Part shown: piece by piece, positions 41,112 through 42,525 of the stretch | Position numbering within the stretch: position 1 is the stretch's first letter | Layout of the letters: each line of letters opens with the position of its first letter | From: Rubrivivax benzoatilyticus JA2 = ATCC BAA-35 | Lineage (GTDB): Bacteria > Pseudomonadota > Gammaproteobacteria > Burkholderiales > Burkholderiaceae_C | NCBI RefSeq assembly: GCF_000190375.1 | Contig: NZ_AEWG01000144.1 | Span: 1 to 42,525, forward strand | Direction of reading: 5' to 3' | Length of the DNA stretch: 42,525 bases | Notes under the pieces: model-generated | Databases searched by the model: none | Told to the model about the DNA's origin: nothing | Seen by the model: only the letters and a program-made list of their open reading frames with translations | Program-made: the position numbers and the translations under genes

Positions 41112-41945
41112 ATGAACACGAGTCTCCGAACCCTGGCGCTCGCGGCAGCGGCAGGTCTGGCGATGGCGTCCGCCGGTGCCGCGACCGTCACGATCCCGCA
41201 GTCGGCGCTGAACGCCTCGCCGGGCGTCTACACCCCGGGCGGCTACTACACCGATGCCCTCGGCGCCAACATCGTCACCACCGGCGGCGGCAGCGCGGCC
41301 AACGTCGGCCAGGCCGACGGCCGCAACGACGACGGCTTCATGCAGCTGAACCTGGGCTTCGACTTCAGCTTCTTCGGCACGACGTACAACAGCCTGTACA
41401 TCAACAACAACGGCAACGTCAGCTTCGGCGGCGGCATCTCGGCCTACGTCCCGAGCGGGCCGACCGGGGCCAACGCGCCGGTGATCTCGCCGTACTTCGG
41501 CGACGTCGACACGCGCGGCGAGAACTCCGGCGTCGTGCACTACAAGCTCTCGGCCAACGAGCTGGTGGTCACCTGGGACAACGTCGGCCGCTTCGCCGGC
41601 AGAGACGACCTGCTGAACTCGTTCCAGCTCGTGCTGCGCTCGGACGCGTTCGCGGTCCCCGTCGGCGAAGGCAAGATCGGCTTCTTCTACGAGCAGATGC
41701 TCTGGGAAGTCACCGACACCAGCCAGGTCGCGGCGGTGGGCTTCGGCGACGGCCAGGGCAACGCCGAGGTGCTGCAGGGCTCGACGCAGGCCGGCCTGTT
41801 CCGGGCGCTGAACAACAAGTACATCTGGTTCGACGCCAACCTCGACGTCGTCGACCCCAACGACGTGCCGGAGCCGACGACGCTGGCGCTGGCGCTGGCG
41901 GCGCTGGGCGCCGCGGGCTTCTCGGCGCGCCGCCGCAAGAGCTGA
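41112..41945 (+). CDS. PEP-CTERM sorting domain protein with nidogen-like region
   Basis: 277 residues from the ATG at 41112, preceded by AAAGG. A signal peptide (1-24) is followed by a mature domain whose GFDFSFFGTTYNSLYINNNG and PVISPYFGDVDTRG segments resemble the extracellular NIDO (nidogen) domain. The C-terminus is a textbook PEP-CTERM signal: VPEPTT (252-257), a hydrophobic stretch and RRRKS. Exosortase A removes such tails during export to the exopolysaccharide matrix or outer surface. No exosortase is encoded here. A sigma-54 promoter precedes it and an intrinsic terminator follows, so it is a single-gene unit. Confidence 0.93.
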   Translation: MNTSLRTLALAAAAGLAMASAGAATVTIPQSALNASPGVYTPGGYYTDALGANIVTTGGGSAANVGQADGRNDDGFMQLNLGFDFSFFGTTYNSLYINNNGNVSFGGGISAYVPSGPTGANAPVISPYFGDVDTRGENSGVVHYKLSANELVVTWDNVGRFAGRDDLLNSFQLVLRSDAFAVPVGEGKIGFFYEQMLWEVTDTSQVAAVGFGDGQGNAEVLQGSTQAGLFRALNNKYIWFDANLDVVDPNDVPEPTTLALALAALGAAGFSARRRKS

Positions 41946-41962
41946 ACGGCGCAGCAGAAGGC

Positions 41963-41992
41963 AAAGGGGCACCTCGGTGCCCCTTTCTTCTT
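41963..41992 (+). terminator. Rho-independent terminator of the PEP-CTERM gene
   Basis: A perfect 10-base stem AAAGGGGCAC/GTGCCCCTTT with a CTCG loop is followed by CTTCTT. It lies 17 bases after the stop codon. Confidence 0.85.
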
Positions 41993-42046
41993 GAGCCGGG
42001 CCGGCATCGATCCCGGATCACGCAGCGCCGGCCCGCGGCCTGCAGC

Positions 42047-42415
42047 TCAGGCCGGCGGCGGCAGCCGCGCCAGCGTGCCCCGGCGCAGCGACTCCGGACG
42101 CTCGCGCCACGGGATCTGCCCGTCGGGCAACGCCTGGTGGCGCGCCGCGGCGGCCAGCAGGTCGGCGGCGCTGGCGGCGTCGGCCTGCAGGTCGCCGAAG
42201 ACGTAGCTGGTCTTGCCCGGCGCCTGCAGCGCGGCACTGCAGCCGCGGCCGCAGGCCGACAGGCAGGCGACGGCGCGCACACGCGGCGCATCCGGTGTCT
42301 GGGCGGCCAGCGCCTGCACGGCATCCAGCAGTTGCTGGCCGGCGGCGACACCGTCACGCGGCGCGCCCGGCGGGCGGCAGGTGTGGCAGACCAGCAGTTC
42401 GGTGGTGGCGCTCAT
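42047..42415 (-). CDS. DUF1636 ferredoxin-like metal-binding protein
   Basis: 122 residues. Cysteines C10 and C13 (LLVCHTCRP) and C51, C55 and C59 (ACLSACGRGC) fit the [2Fe-2S]-ferredoxin-like DUF1636 family, which commonly lies near cobalamin genes such as cobW. GKTSYVFGDL in the middle is also typical. Function is unknown. A strong AAGGAG ribosome site lies 8 bases before the ATG, and the ATG overlaps the stop of a preceding gene (ATGA). Confidence 0.85.
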   Translation of the reverse strand: MSATTELLVCHTCRPPGAPRDGVAAGQQLLDAVQALAAQTPDAPRVRAVACLSACGRGCSAALQAPGKTSYVFGDLQADAASAADLLAAAARHQALPDGQIPWRERPESLRRGTLARLPPPA

Positions 42416-42525
42416 CGTCGTTCTCCTTGGATCTGGTGGGCCGGCACGCAGCGCGCGCCCCAGCGTTCGGCCCAGGCGGCGCAGCGGCCGATGGCCACCG
42501 GACCGTCGTCGTGGTCGACGACGAC
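42412..42525 (-). CDS. C-terminal end of an unidentified protein (cut by the window edge)
   Basis: An open frame of 37 codons runs from the right edge to a TGA at 42412 that overlaps the DUF1636 start codon. The visible residues include DHDDGPVAIGRC, AAWAERWGARC and a final HQIQGERR. Codon use is as in neighbouring genes and the ATGA coupling supports a real gene. I do not recognise the family from so short a piece; a cobalamin-related gene would fit the context. Confidence 0.55.
   Translation of the reverse strand, partial: VVVDHDDGPVAIGRCAAWAERWGARCVPAHQIQGERR

Overview
The window is about 70% G+C and carries gene families and gene orders typical of Betaproteobacteria, order Burkholderiales. 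The markers are a ptsH-ptsI pair behind an EIIA-Man gene, a phoH-ybeY pair, a pilE/fimT/pilV/pilW/pilX/pilY1 cluster, a PEP-CTERM protein and DUF1840/DUF3563 proteins. A Rubrivivax/Leptothrix-like lineage (Sphaerotilaceae) is my best guess; it is an inference from gene content and style, not a database result.

Layout. (1) 1-300: minus-strand promoters and boxA leader of an rRNA operon whose structural genes lie left of the window. (2) 409-2897 (-): a permease-less phosphotransferase relay, EIIA-HPr-EI, divergent from a CaiB/BaiF CoA-transferase (2996-4243). (3) 4253-11636 (-): DUF4197 protein, then a tightly packed run ferredoxin, alpha/beta hydrolase, D,D-carboxypeptidase, D-amino-acid aminotransferase, DUF493, lipB, lipA; upstream of it lie VanZ-like and hemJ. 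(4) 11637-11880: a structured intergenic region with a candidate short RNA or attenuator, then hemB, a CorA-like transporter and an EamA exporter on the plus strand. (5) 14868-16305 (-) phoH-ybeY; 16352-18927 (+) a NarL-type sensor kinase and regulator; ruvA; a PCuAC copper chaperone (-); ruvB. (6) 21474-27804 (+): a six-gene minor pilin operon ending in pilY1, preceded by a near-consensus CRP/Vfr-type site. (7) 27823-32941 (-): histidine phosphatase, PEBP-like protein, DUF1840 protein, and a translationally coupled cyclic-di-GMP pair (HD-GYP then GGDEF/EAL with GGDNF). (8) DUF3563; rdgC coupled to a rhomboid protease. (9) 35110-39223: a cobalamin segment with two complete cobyric acid synthase genes in tandem, a cysteine-rich small protein and cobU. 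(10) a Cache chemoreceptor, a PEP-CTERM exported protein behind a very good sigma-54 promoter, and a DUF1636 ferredoxin-like protein of the kind often found near cobalamin genes.

How it fits together. HemJ and HemB are heme-pathway neighbours. DacC releases D-alanine and the adjacent aminotransferase can consume it. LipB and LipA make lipoyl cofactor. RuvA and RuvB are present without ruvC between them. Two signalling loci (HD-GYP/EAL and the chemoreceptor) carry sigma-28-like promoter elements, which suggests flagellar co-regulation.

The most interesting signals are: the ATGA-coupled tandem cobQ paralogues with different changes in normally conserved motifs; a recurring -10 hexamer placed 6-9 nt before start codons, suggesting leaderless mRNAs; the sigma-54 element in front of the PEP-CTERM gene; the class-I-spaced CRP-like site before the pilin operon; and the terminator/operator arrangement between hemB and hemJ.
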